Origin: Capitulum mitella
Lineage: Eukaryota; Arthropoda; Thecostraca; Pollicipedomorpha; Pollicipedidae
Assembly: GCA_030062745.1 (NCBI GenBank)
Contig: CP099848.1
Location: 9,011,501 to 9,075,500, forward strand
Direction: 5' to 3'
DNA length: 64,000 nt
The notes under the pieces are model-generated. The model was not told the DNA's origin, ran no database searches, and saw only the letters and a list, made by a program, of their open reading frames with translations. The translations under genes and the position numbers were made by a program. Of this stretch, positions 33,555 to 43,655 are shown piece after piece (the stretch's first letter is position 1; each line of letters begins with the position of its first letter).

Positions 33555-34470
33555 TTTAGTCCCGTTCAACCTCACACGGTGACCTTACAGGCGACCTCAA
33601 AGGAGGTTCTGTCAATAGATTCTGGTTCTGTTGGTTCCTATGAGGATTAAACCCCAAGGGGGTAAAAAGGCCAAAAAAAGATCCCCAAAGGGTTTTTAAA
33701 ATAAAAAAATCCCCCCCTTTCTCCAGAAAAAAAAAAAAAAAATAAAAAGTGGTGCTTTTTTTGACTAAGATGACCTTAACCAACGTAAAGACTACAGTGC
33801 GGAGGTCACTGACACCATGCAGGACACCCATGTTTAACCCGGCCGTCATAGCGCTATTGCCGGCGTCCTGGGGGTCAAGTTTGAGCCCACGCCTTAGAAA
33901 GTCTAAACTAATGGTGATCAAGGACTGCACGTGGCACCATTGGATAGCCTCATTCTTGGTGTTTATAAAACACCCTATTTGGCTTACTTTGTGAGTTACA
34001 TCTGGGACAGGTCAGGTCAAATAGAGACATGTTATGGCTCATGTTATGAGTTTGGCGTCCGCCACTTTTTAGTCCGTTTGGTGGCTTTGAGTGTCTTAGA
34101 AACTCGGATACGATTTAGATATTCTCTTCGTAGACATGTGATGCGATATCAAATGAAAGACACCCAAAAGTCATCAGAGGTCATGCTAGGTCACAGCTCT
34201 CGCTGGTGATTACCAGCCTTTCAGCGTGCGGCGGGGCGGTGACGACCAGATTTAAACCTTAATATCTCACGGAGCTACAGTTCGATTTTAAAAAATAAAA
34301 CAATCTTGGTATCACGTACCATTTTTTTTCCGGTAGGCACTGTCAGCTTCAGAAACGCAATTTAAGTCGCTCGTATTCAAGAAAAACTATATTCAAGAAA
34401 ATACAGATTTCTTAATACATAAATACATATCCAAGAAAAAACTAACTCTGGGATCCAACTGTTCCCCCCC
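33555..34470 (+). mobile_element. GGTCA-rich repeat with A-rich and G-rich low complexity
   Basis: Contains TGACCTTACAGGCGACCTCA, GGGACAGGTCAGGTCAAATA and AGGTCATGCTAGGTCACAGC. The phrase ATATCTCACGGAGCTACAG resembles 'gtcatagctccatgacc' of the 50.4 kb family. It is probably an old TTAA-type MITE. Ends were not defined. Confidence 0.35.
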
Positions 34471-34471
34471 T

Positions 34472-34495
34472 TTGGCCAGATGGCGCCGTGAGTTA
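34472..34495 (+). promoter_or_regulatory. CTCF-like site
   Basis: GGCCAGATGGCGCCGTGAG matches the conserved AGATGGCGCC core of the bilaterian CTCF motif. Binding depends on the organism having CTCF and on accessible chromatin. Confidence 0.35.
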
Positions 34496-35000
34496 AGATT
34501 TAGTAGAACCGAATACCGCAAAATATTTAAAACGTTTGTTTTCCGATGATGCCTATCGCTGTAACGTTATTTCTCCATGGCATGCCCTCTTGAAAGAGGA
34601 ATCGTAGGTCAGAGACGAGTAGAGATATTGACATTAGAGTTTGATGACTGCGCAAGAGGTCCAATATGCATCTTGAAAAACTTCAGATCAAAACAGTCAT
34701 TCTGGGGTTAACTTGCGAAAGCCTGAGAGGGGTATTGCACCAGTCTCCTTGTAATGGCCAAGGTCAAAATTCATCTCAACATACTGATCGGTGTTACGCA
34801 TTAAAACGCCTAGGACTGGCGTCAGAAATTCTGACGCAGCCTATAGACAGAGGACGCATGAAAGCTGTGCTACGGGCTTTTATTTGCCTCCTCAGTTTTG
34901 TTGTCCACGTTACGTTCATCAGCTTCTACAGCACCTCCGTCAACGTGTTCATCACGTTTTTTTTTAACGTTGTTGGTAGTCCATCACACCATTATCGCAG

Positions 35001-35269
35001 CAGGCACGAAGCCAGGATTTCCCTGATGGCGTGAGGGCAAATGTCAAGTTTTGTCATATGTCGCTGGCATGCGGTAAAATTCGTAGGAACAAGCAAGGAT
35101 TTTATTCAGTGAACCTGATTTTGAATGCACAGGCAAAACATATGTTTGCTTTTGTAGCATATATATGATCACTTTTCTGTATTCCTGCGCAATGGCTCAA
35201 TATCTAGTGAAGACCGCTTTGCTCGGGGGGTAGCTCCCTTGTCCCCCCCCCCCCGTAGCTATGTGCCTG
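35001..35269 (+). mobile_element. hAT-like MITE, 269 bp
   Basis: The left end is CAGGCACGAAGCCAGG and the reverse-complemented right end is CAGGCACATAGCTACGGGGG. Flanking octamers tatcgcag (34,993-35,000) and aatcgtag (35,270-35,277) match at 6 of 8, consistent with a hAT target duplication. A sister copy is at 2,819-3,080. Confidence 0.72.
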
Positions 35270-35384
35270 AATCGTAGCACGAGCCGATCTTTGACCCATA
35301 TCACTCGTACCTGGAAGCATTGTAAGCGCTATTTCGTCTAGGCTCCTCCACCGTCTCCACCTAAACGTGACATCACTTTCCATT

Positions 35385-35545
35385 TTCTCCTGAGGCGGCG
35401 TTTTTCCGGGACTCAATTTCAAGACAACGTGCAACACGGAAAATGACATCAGAGGCTAAAAGGATTATTACGTTTTAGATCAGGGCAGCGTCTCCTTTTA
35501 ACATCCGGTCTTAGCCAAGTGCACGCCAAAAGTCCGTTGGCCATA
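35385..35545 (+). mobile_element. dispersed repeat, sister of 26,796-26,965
   Basis: Shares the GAGGCGGCGTTTTTC start, TTTTAGATCAGGGCAGCGTC and GCCAAAAGTCC blocks with the 26.8 kb copy in the same orientation. Confidence 0.5.
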
Positions 35546-36019
35546 TTATGATTAAAACATACATGCGTACAAATATCAACATAATGAGCCATAAAACAAA
35601 AACAAAATCAATCAGAAGGATGACCAACAAAAAATATAGGTCGGTAAAAAACCGTGTACAAACGTGAAGACAGACTTATCTAGCTTAACATCTTCTCCAC
35701 CATCCAGTTACTCAGGAACCAATGTGCAGGTTTCGGCACTCAAATGACAATCGACAGCTCGCCAATGGGCAAGAAAGGTGGATAAGGGCGGGGGGCAGGA
35801 AGGGTAGCTGCCCTCCATTCGAATCGCTGGAGGGCAAACATAAACTATTGCTCCCCCCCCAAAAAAAAATCCTGCGCAGGGTCACAAGCTTGTGGAGAGG
35901 CTCCTCAAAGCAGGATAAAATACACGCGCTAGTGTACGTATCACGTAAAGGCAGACTTAAACGTCGTGACCAGAGCCCCTATCCCCCCCCCACAGAAATT
36001 CATGCGCAATCGCTTAATA

Positions 36020-36165
36020 TCTATACATGTACATATACATACCTGTATATATACATGTATATACCTGTATATACATATACATACGTATGTATGCATATAG
36101 AGGTATGTATATGCAGGTACAGGTATGTACATGGATATATAAATGCATGTACGTACCTGGAGGAT
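36020..36165. repeat. TACATACCTGTATA low-complexity repeat
   Basis: Degenerate, nearly palindromic TACATGTA / TACCTGTATATA repeats. The Tyr/Ile/Met-rich frames on both strands are repeat translations. Confidence 0.85.
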
Positions 36166-36169
36166 GTCT

Positions 36170-36510
36170 GAACCTGACCACCAGACCAGGGACCTTTTAT
36201 ACATTCGAGGCCCTTGAAAATGGCGGGCCGCAACACGACTTCATAACTGTCACGGGGCCCCCTGATTCGCAGTAGCTACCGAATGTTTTAGGACCCTGGG
36301 CCTGGCCGGAAGACTTGACTCTCATAGGGGGCGCAAACACACCGCGGGATTCGGGTCAAGGCCAAAGACCACCCAGGTATGTAGAGGGCATTCCAAAGAC
36401 CGCCAGCCGCCCTCGTTTTGTCTGGGGCCCTTTGAAATTCAGGGCTCCGGTGGGCCCCTTACATCCACGGGTGCCTCTCTTCCAGTGGGCCCCCAATTAC
36501 ACATGGGACG
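36170..36510 (+). repeat. degenerate GGGCCCC satellite-like field, part 1
   Basis: Phrases such as GGGCCCCCTGATTCG, CCTGGGCCTGGCC, GTCAAGGCCAAAGACCACCC and GTGGGCCCC recur here and in the field at 37,660-38,990. The two parts are separated by the TTAGG array and a TTA-rich tract. Confidence 0.5.
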
Positions 36511-36995
36511 GCTAAAGTTAAGTTTCTGCCCGACGAAATCGCGAACAATCCTTTGTGTAGTTACCACCAATATAAAGAATTTACCATCCTGTTTCTAACC
36601 ATACCTTCCACTACTTGATTGCCAAAAAAAATAACAACAAAATCGTAACGATAACGTACCACTCAGTAATACCGCGCTGCAGTCGACTGGCGGAGAACAA
36701 CATTATTCCGCGGCGGAAAATGTAGTGCCGCCAAGGTTAAGGTTATTGACATCAAGAATGCGTAGACCCTGCATGCATCTTCAAGCAATTAATGACGTCA
36801 TATATATGACAATTCTATTTTGTTGCCACAAACTGAACTTGGAGGAACTGCTGAATTATCATGCCGGTATATTATTGTATTAGATAATTGTTGGGATATC
36901 TGATATCAGTATTATTACATTATGACATTTAATACTCGTTAGATTACATTAGGTTGCTAGGTTGGGTTGTGCTGGGCTAGGTGAGATAAGATTAA

Positions 36996-37077
36996 GCTAG
37001 GTTAGGTTAGGTTAGGTTAGGTCAGGCTAGGTTAGGTTAGGTTAGGTTAGGTTAGGTTATTATGTTAGGTTAGGGTA
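36996..37077 (+). repeat. interstitial TTAGG (GGTTA) telomere-type array
   Basis: About fourteen GGTTA units with a few variants (GGTCAGGCTA, TTATTATG), preceded by degenerate forms from 36,955. TTAGG is the telomeric repeat of most arthropods. Flanking unique and satellite sequence on both sides makes this an internal array, not a chromosome end. Confidence 0.88.
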
Positions 37078-37440
37078 AATTTTTATTTATTGTTTTATTT
37101 CACTGCCTAATATTTTTTAGTTTTGTTCCGTGATTCCTTTTCAGATATTTTATTTGACTGTTTTTTATTTTTATTTTGCATTTTTTAAATTACAACTGCA
37201 CTTTTCCATCCTTGTAATATTTTTACTTTTTTATTATTATTGCTGGTTGTCATTATTATTACTACTATTTTATTATAATTATAATTATTATTATCATTAT
37301 TGTTATTATTATTATACAACGACTAACTTTCTTATTTTAAAGATAACTTATATGGCATTAGTTATTTCTCCAACCTTTTTATTACTCTTGATTGGGCCTT
37401 GGGTCCGACCGACGACCAATCAGCGTCGAGATCTCACGTA
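37078..37440. repeat. T-rich / (TTA)n tract
   Basis: Runs of TTTTATTT pass into TTATTATTATTA and TATAATTATAATTATTATTA. The Phe/Tyr/Leu frame across it is not a membrane protein but repeat translation. Confidence 0.8.
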
Positions 37441-37659
37441 AATAAACTATGTAACGCAGAAACGTCAAAAATCCCTACGCGAGCGTCTGGCGGTTAGCAT
37501 ACCAGTGATGACGCATCTGTTTCCGGGGATATAATGTGTGTTTCAGGTTTTTCCGGCTGAAATCGTAAGTAGTACTTATCAGTATTGCATTTGAAGCGCC
37601 ATGCAACCACTACTACGATTATTTTCCCTCGAAGTAAGCGCTCAGTCAAAATCTTACTG

Positions 37660-38990
37660 TTGACGCATAGGACCCCTGGTTAAGTCTGAAGACCTCCAGA
37701 TGTCTAGAGGGAGTTCTGGAGAGGGCCAGGGACTCTTGGTGTACCTGCCTACCCTTCGAAAGTCAGGGGCCCAGAGGGACCTTAAGCAGCCACAGGGATC
37801 CGTCCCTCCAGTGGATAGCCAAATGTGCAAGGGCCTCTGGTGCTCTCCAGAACACCCTGCGAGTGTATTCTATGTAGAGTATTATATTAGTATATTATGA
37901 TATCTATTGTATCTGTTTAGTGTATCTATTTAGAGTCTCTAATCTGATCAGGGCTGGGGCCCTTGGTGTGCCTAGTGCTCTTTGAGAGTCAATGGCCACA
38001 AGGGGCTCCTAATAAGGAGGTGAGCTGAAATTCAGGAGCCACAGGGACTTCTGAAGTTTAGTAGTAACCCAAATACACAGGGCCCCTAGGCCTGACCAGG
38101 GCCCTGACCACCTTCAAATGTCCCGAGCACGCTTAGAACTCCAGGTCAAGTCTAAAGATCCCCAGACATGCGTAGAGTATTTTGGAGAGGGCCAGGGGCC
38201 CTCGTTGTATCCAGGGACCAGATGGAAGCCAGGGGCTCCAATAGACCTTTAATATCAATCAAAGGAGCCCCTGACTTTCAATGAACTCACAGATACACCT
38301 GAGCCCCTGCAGTGATGTGCCCAGGACTCTCGTTCAGGAGGGGGTCAAATGGGGTCAAAGGGCCCTTCCAGCCAAGGGGCCTGTTCGTGGCTTAGGGGAT
38401 CCTGGTTTCTATTCGGCGCTGCTATTAGGCTTAATGTCCTATTTTGATGTCTCAGAGGCCAGTAGCATACCCAGGATTTCATCCAGCAGGGGACCAGGTC
38501 TGGACCAGGTCTGGTAAAAGGGGCCATTCCAGCAAAGGCGACCCTTGTTCGTGGCCTAGGGGGCACTATCTTTGGATTTGAGACTCATTTTGGGTTCAAG
38601 GTGTGTGATTTTGATGTCTCGGTGGCTCGTTCTTGATGTCTTCAGCGTCCTACGATCGCCATAAACTGCCAAAAAGTAGTGGGGCCTTCGGTCCCAGGGG
38701 CCTCCACCACCCCCAGGTGGGCATGCGCCCCTTGGATACGCCGTTTGGCCCCTGTTCAAGTCCAGAGACCCTCCACATATATACAAGGGCCTTTAGAGAG
38801 GGCCAGGAGTCGTTGGTGTATTCAGGAGCCGACTAAAAGTTAAGAGCCCTGAGTTTCGATGGCCGTCTTCAGAAAGTCCTGCACATATCTAGTCTCTGGA
38901 CCTGGCCAGGGGCAGGGTACTCGGTGTTTTTGATGGCCCATTAAAAGCCAGGGGCTCGGGGTCCATGCTCTACTAGTCACTTATGGCACA
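37660..38990 (+). repeat. degenerate GGGCCCC satellite-like field, part 2
   Basis: Recurrent unit of the form TCAAGTCTAAAGACCcCCAGA, then GAGAGGGCCAGGGGCCCTCGT and CAGGGGCTCC. Anchors (GAGGGCCAGG) fall near 37,721, 38,187 and 38,797, so spacing is irregular (about 465 and 610 bp). Copies differ by a third or more. It is old and not a homogeneous array. Confidence 0.6.
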
Positions 38991-40385
38991 CCAGAATTTA
39001 CTCTACGAAAGAATTTGCCAAAAGCCAATATGTCCCATGAAGCCTTTGTTCGTTGCACACCGGTTGAGCGCTAATAGTCTAGAACGAGAATGTTATGGTC
39101 TACAGCGAGAGAATGATATGGTCTACGCTAAGGAACGACACGAGCAAATTGTTGTGGACGGGGGACATAACCTTCAACGGCGTACTTGAAGGTCAACGGT
39201 CAAAAGACGTGACGTAGCTGAAGAACCCCGCAGGCAGCCCGCAATGTACTCCGGCCATTGCACGTCTGGCAGTCAAACCATTTTACGTCGCAGTGATGTC
39301 ACGCCTCCTCCCCTGACCCCCTCCTCCTTCTCACCTGCCCCTGCACTGACGGTAGAACTCACGTTTTTAGAATCCGCGACTCCCGCCCAGTCAACTTTTC
39401 GTGGCCCGCCGGACTTTTGTGTGCCTCGCAGGCTAATGGTATACGTGTTGTGACCTTCAGGAGAGCAAAATCAAGCTTTCAGTGAAAAACTGTTCTTCAC
39501 AGTCCGTTTTTGCGGTTATTAGAAGCGAATGACTTCCCATGGGTTTCACCGATTCAAACACTGCAGCTATGACGGCTAGTTATAAGACCTATAACAAAGA
39601 GGGCAGCTACAGGTCTGATGGGGTCACCAACATGTCATCGCGGTGGCTAGGAAGATGGAATACTTAAGCAAGGATGTGATCCGAAGGACTTCGTTTTATT
39701 GAACCCTTTATCCGTGTCTGTATCTGTATCCGTGTCCCTCGAATTCGCAGGATACGGATTTCGCCTTTACTAAGCGAAATCAGAGACATTGCCAGTAGAG
39801 GCATCTAGTGTGTTTGTGGTGTGTATTTCCGTATGCAGGTCGGTGTGCACGGTGTGCTCGATGCGTGGGTAACCATTCGTGTGCCTTGGCACCTGCGTGC
39901 CATTTTCCTCCCTTCTACCCGTCGTTGGCCCACACTGGGCCATTGCCGCCAAGGGGGCCCGCGCCCTTTGAGAGGCCCCTGAAAAGTTGTTTGCCCCTTC
40001 CCCATCTGGAAACACGATCCACCGCCGCTGTCAATGGACGTGCATAGGAATGACTGATTGATTGACTCCAAAGAACTGGTAAAAGCCCCAGAACTTGCGG
40101 CATGTTCCGCTCATATCAATAATATCGAGTCATCTTCCTAACTTTGCCACAAAATCCCATATTGTCACCAAATGTAATACAGGTTCCACCCATTTCACAA
40201 CATGAGGCGGGTTAACGACCTGGCCATATCATATGTTCCAGTGACATCCTTTCACGAAAAGCTAAAAAATGGGACCGATATGCTTGCATCTGTCATTCTT
40301 TGTACGCCAAAGGTACGTTTTCGGACACATTAATGGACTGGCTTTTCTACTTTCTACGCGCATGATTTATGAACGGTAGTGTAGC
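38991..40385. other. no supported gene; scattered repeat fragments
   Basis: GAAGGTCAACGGTCAAAAG at about 39,187 resembles the GGTCA block at 825-840. A C/G-rich stretch with GGGGGCCCGCGCCC lies near 39,952, and GGCGGGTTAA (40,206) looks like an outward-facing TTAA-type end. Nothing is complete. Confidence 0.3.
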
Positions 40386-40389
40386 CCTG

Positions 40390-40700
40390 GTTGTCTCATA
40401 CCGTTCGCAAAAAAGATGTCAATTGAAGTAGAAATATTCATAAAATAAGACGGAAGCAGCCTTAAGTTCATAATGCCCGAAAAGAGGAACTTGAAGAAAA
40501 TTGGTCTCATATTTTTGGCACGGGCCTTCCTCGGGGATGTGTTCTTCAAAAAGACAAGATACTGACATTGACGTATACAAAAATTAAGATGTCCGTGCCG
40601 AAACGTGCATCCATCACCATGGAACACCGCCATACACTGATTCCAAATTAACACATGCGACCGACAACCAACGACCGAGGCATTAATACGACCAAACTCT
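40390..40700 (-). mobile_element. retroelement tail fragment, Penelope-like, inverted copy
   Basis: On the minus strand this aligns with 41,250-41,480: GCACGGACATCTTAATTTTTGTAT, then GAGGAAGGCCCGTGCC, then TCTTTTCGGGCATTATGAAC. The GAGGAAGGCCcg-tgtcGAAAc phrase is typical of tails of Penelope-like retroelements in invertebrates. It is a fossil with no enzyme domains. The 116-codon minus frame over it is coincidental. Confidence 0.4.
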
Positions 40701-41249
40701 AAACCATCTACTAGCATGGGACTGGCGGCAACAGGCGCCAGTCAGCTGACAGTCTTTAGCACATTAACATCATCTGCCCTTGATACCCTCCCTGCCTAAA
40801 GAGAAAGTGTCATGTCATTGTTCTGAGACGTGTTTAGGAGGAGGGAGGAATGCTATGCTAAGAGCATTGTTCACAAAATTATCTGCGGCTTGTGCGTTCC
40901 TCGTATGGTTACCTAAATTTAGGAAAGTAAACGTTGAATTAAGGAGGGCGTCAATGGACATTTGATGGGCGCAGGCGGCAAAACTGGGAACTTGCCCTCG
41001 GATGGCCTCTTTCAGCCACCTCACCCATATGTCAACATTACTTTTAAACCTCTACCCATTGAAATTATCCGGAATTGCAAGGATTTACGAGAACTAAAAT
41101 CGTGGAATCTAATGAAATTCGTAATGCAAGGCCTATCCTGACCACCAATATTTCATCCTGGTCCCATTCATCCTCTCGCATGTAATCCCATATCAGTAAA
41201 TGGTTTAAATAGAGCTTGACAGTGTTTATGCCTCCGCTATTAGTTGTCG

Positions 41250-41480
41250 CGGTCGTATTATTTTTGGACTCGTTGTATGGTGGTTTTCATTGTGACACCT
41301 GCACCTATCTTGCACGGACATGTTAATTTCTGTATTCACCAACGTCGGTGTTTTGCCTTTTTGAAAAACTACGCCTGAGGAAGGCCCGTTGTCGAAACAT
41401 AAGATTAATTTCCTTTCTATTTTTCTTTTCGGATGTTCTGAGCTTTAGGCTACTTCTACCTATCTTACTACAACCATTCG
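41250..41480 (+). mobile_element. retroelement tail fragment, Penelope-like
   Basis: Contains CTTGCACGGACATGTTAATT, GCCTGAGGAAGGCCCGTTGT, CGAAACATAAG and TTTCGGATGTTCTGAGC. It is a diverged inverted partner of 40,390-40,700. CTGAGGA followed by a short stem and GAAA fits the core order of a hammerhead ribozyme, which Penelope-like elements are known to carry. No enzyme domain is present. It is an old, broken remnant. Confidence 0.4.
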
Positions 41481-41703
41481 CAGTCGAGCTGTACAATATA
41501 TAAATAAATGCTCACTCGAACCACGCAAAGCCCATCTCACCTCATCACCATAAGATCCTATAGTTGTGCAAATGAAATTCACTCATTCGAGCATATCCCT
41601 GATTGTGCAGATGTTTTTAATGTCGTTATGAAAGTAATGGCGCTGTGAAAACTAGTGTACGCGCTCTTTCGGGGGAGGCTGGAAACATATTGAGGACGAA
41701 GAG

Positions 41704-42090
41704 ATGAGATTCATATCCAGTTCTAGACCTTTAGATCTCTTATTTCGGCACTACATCGATACGTTTAATTGGCTCTTAATTTTCAAAAAGATGGCGGATT
41801 CCAAATACTTTGTCGGGGATTGCATGCTCTTCCTGACCCCGGAGTTCCTTGCCGTCATGCCCTTCGCAGATGGCGCCACTAGGTTATGGAGAGATGAAGA
41901 TGGCGCTCCAAGTTGTAGCGGCACAGCGGAAAATTCAGGAACTGTCGTGCTGTTTAGATGGCAGTCTCGTCTGGAAACAATTTTACGAACTTTGCGGCAT
42001 GAAAAGAGTCATTTCATGCTGTTCGTCATGAAAATCACGGAAAAACGGCTGGAAAACAATACAAATACATGTACCTATATCCACCAGTAG
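41704..42090 (+). CDS. candidate open reading frame, 128 codons, unrecognised
   Basis: An ATG-initiated frame without introns, and an internal ATG sits in the context AAGATGGCGG (41,790), which resembles a YY1 or translation-start element. The second start would give a protein beginning MADSKYFVGD. The composition is mixed, with no signal peptide or known domain. Three (A/G)GATGGCG words within it look regulatory and may explain the open frame by chance. Neighbours are a retroelement fragment upstream and unassigned DNA downstream. Confidence 0.2.
   Translation: MRFISSSRPLDLLFRHYIDTFNWLLIFKKMADSKYFVGDCMLFLTPEFLAVMPFADGATRLWRDEDGAPSCSGTAENSGTVVLFRWQSRLETILRTLRHEKSHFMLFVMKITEKRLENNTNTCTYIHQ
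41860..41912 (+). promoter_or_regulatory. pair of CTCF-like / GATGGCGC sites
   Basis: CGCAGATGGCGCCACTAG (41,865-41,882) matches the CTCF core AGATGGCGCCA. GAAGATGGCGCTCC follows 24 bp later. Paired with AAGATGGCGG at 41,787, this is an unusual concentration of the word. Confidence 0.38.
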
Positions 42091-43330
42091 CAGGTACGGC
42101 TATTAATAAACGTGACTGATGGTGTGAACCAACTAACGGGGGCTGTTTCAGCATAGGTGCAATATGACTGCATAAAACTTAAAATGTTATCAACAGTACA
42201 AAACCGGCCGCTGTTCGGAGTTTCTCGTAGTGCTAGCTTCGCAGAACATCATGTGTTGCCCATGTCTCGGTCGGGCTGTTATGAGGTAAAGCTGTTGGTA
42301 TTTCGTGGCACGGCAATGCTTTTATAAGACTCCGTCAGGGCTTTTCATCCATTGCTGCTGCCAGTGTACAAAAACAGAGGGCAAAAAAGAGAGAGAGGGA
42401 GAGAATTCTCCTTAATATCTAGCATCGGGCGCTTGGTGTGTATGTGCTGTACACTACAGCAAGTGATCAAAGCGCAACGTTTGTAGCAGAAAATAAACTC
42501 TTCAAACAGAACAGTTTTGAACCAGAAAACTGTTGTCACGGGAGTTACAAAAATGAGTCCTTTTCTGGAGTCGGACGGCCCAGTTCGTTGGTATTATCTG
42601 GATAAGAAAAAAAGAAACGGTTCACCAGTGACTACCTGTTGCTCACATTATACTTTAAATATTGTGCTGTGTTAACAAAATTCGCTCAACTGACCCCAAA
42701 AAATAGCAAAATGTGCTCAACTGACACTACAATATATGCCAAACGTACATCCAAAAGCGGGGTCACCTGCACCAGGGACAAAAATCTAAAAATGAGTCCA
42801 GTTCTCAGGAACTAACTGAAACGCTTTTTACACATATTATTACGTACGAAAATATCTTGCTTCGCTATAGCTATACGCGTAAATTAAATAAAGAACGAAT
42901 CTTCTTGAACTAAAACCAGAACACCTCATCGTTGAGAGTCCAGCTCTATTTTTATTTTCGTTATCGCCCAAATTTCAACGCGTGAGAGGAGCACGGAACG
43001 TCAGTCATATGAGCACTTATCATTAGTAAGTCCATATGTTTTATAACAAATTCGCTCTCCGGGAAGTTGGTGTGGCTAACACATATGATTAGTAGCCTTA
43101 CCCCGTGTGGGTTCGTCTGACGCTTGCTAGTAAGACGCCATGCTTCAGTAAAATAATGAATGTCCCGCAAATGGTCGGAACAATGCTTTCTATGTAACAG
43201 AAGCTTCACGTACGGACGCAGTTGGCTGAGACTAAATCTGGACTTGCCTTAATTTCATTTTGTCAGTCCAGTCATTGCAGTCATCCTGGCCATGGCCATA
43301 GGCAAAAGGCATGGCAATAAGGACCCATCT
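42091..43330. other. no supported feature
   Basis: AT-rich. A short imperfect direct repeat (ATGTGCTCAACTGAC at 42,711 and TTCGCTCAACTGACC at about 42,682) is the only structure seen. Confidence 0.35.
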
Positions 43331-43338
43331 TTATTCCT

Positions 43339-43575
43339 TCAAGCTGCAGTTTCGACGACACGGAGCTTCCCTTCCCTACCCCGCTCAGGCTCGAGGTGAT
43401 AAAGCTCGAGACGGTACATCAGGCTCATGGCCTTGGTGGGCGTCTTTGTCCCATCGTTTCTACCAAGGTCGGCTTTCTGGGCAAAGGCCCCAAGCGCAAC
43501 GATTAGCTTTTTGAACTTAGCATGCAGTAAGTTGCGTGTCATGACAAACGCTATGGTGGCACTGGCTTTGGCTCC
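43339..43575 (-). CDS. candidate terminal exon, unrecognised protein
   Basis: A minus-strand frame of about 79 codons ends in TGA and has strongly G/C-ending codons. It includes FKKLIVALGAFAQKADLGRN and ends ...LRVVETAA. An AATAAA polyadenylation motif follows the stop within a few bases on the same strand (43,331-43,336). An in-frame stop just upstream means the exon would begin below 43,582, but no clear acceptor is seen. No family is recognised. It sits directly beside a TTAA-type MITE, so it may be a truncated gene end or a repeat. Confidence 0.28.
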   Translation of the reverse strand, partial: GAKASATIAFVMTRNLLHAKFKKLIVALGAFAQKADLGRNDGTKTPTKAMSLMYRLELYHLEPERGREGKLRVVETAA

Positions 43576-43655
43576 GCGCACTCACTCCTTGGAAGTGCAC
43601 GGAGTTTTTTGTGTGCGGGGGAGTACGTCTGCCTTTCGCTAGCTCCTCCTCTTAA

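Noticed and set aside
36996-37077. A true chromosome end
   Set aside because: Non-telomeric sequence continues for tens of kilobases on both sides, so the array is internal.
37130-37441. A Phe/Tyr/Leu-rich frame resembling membrane segments
   Set aside because: It is translation of the (TTA)n tract beside the TTAGG array.
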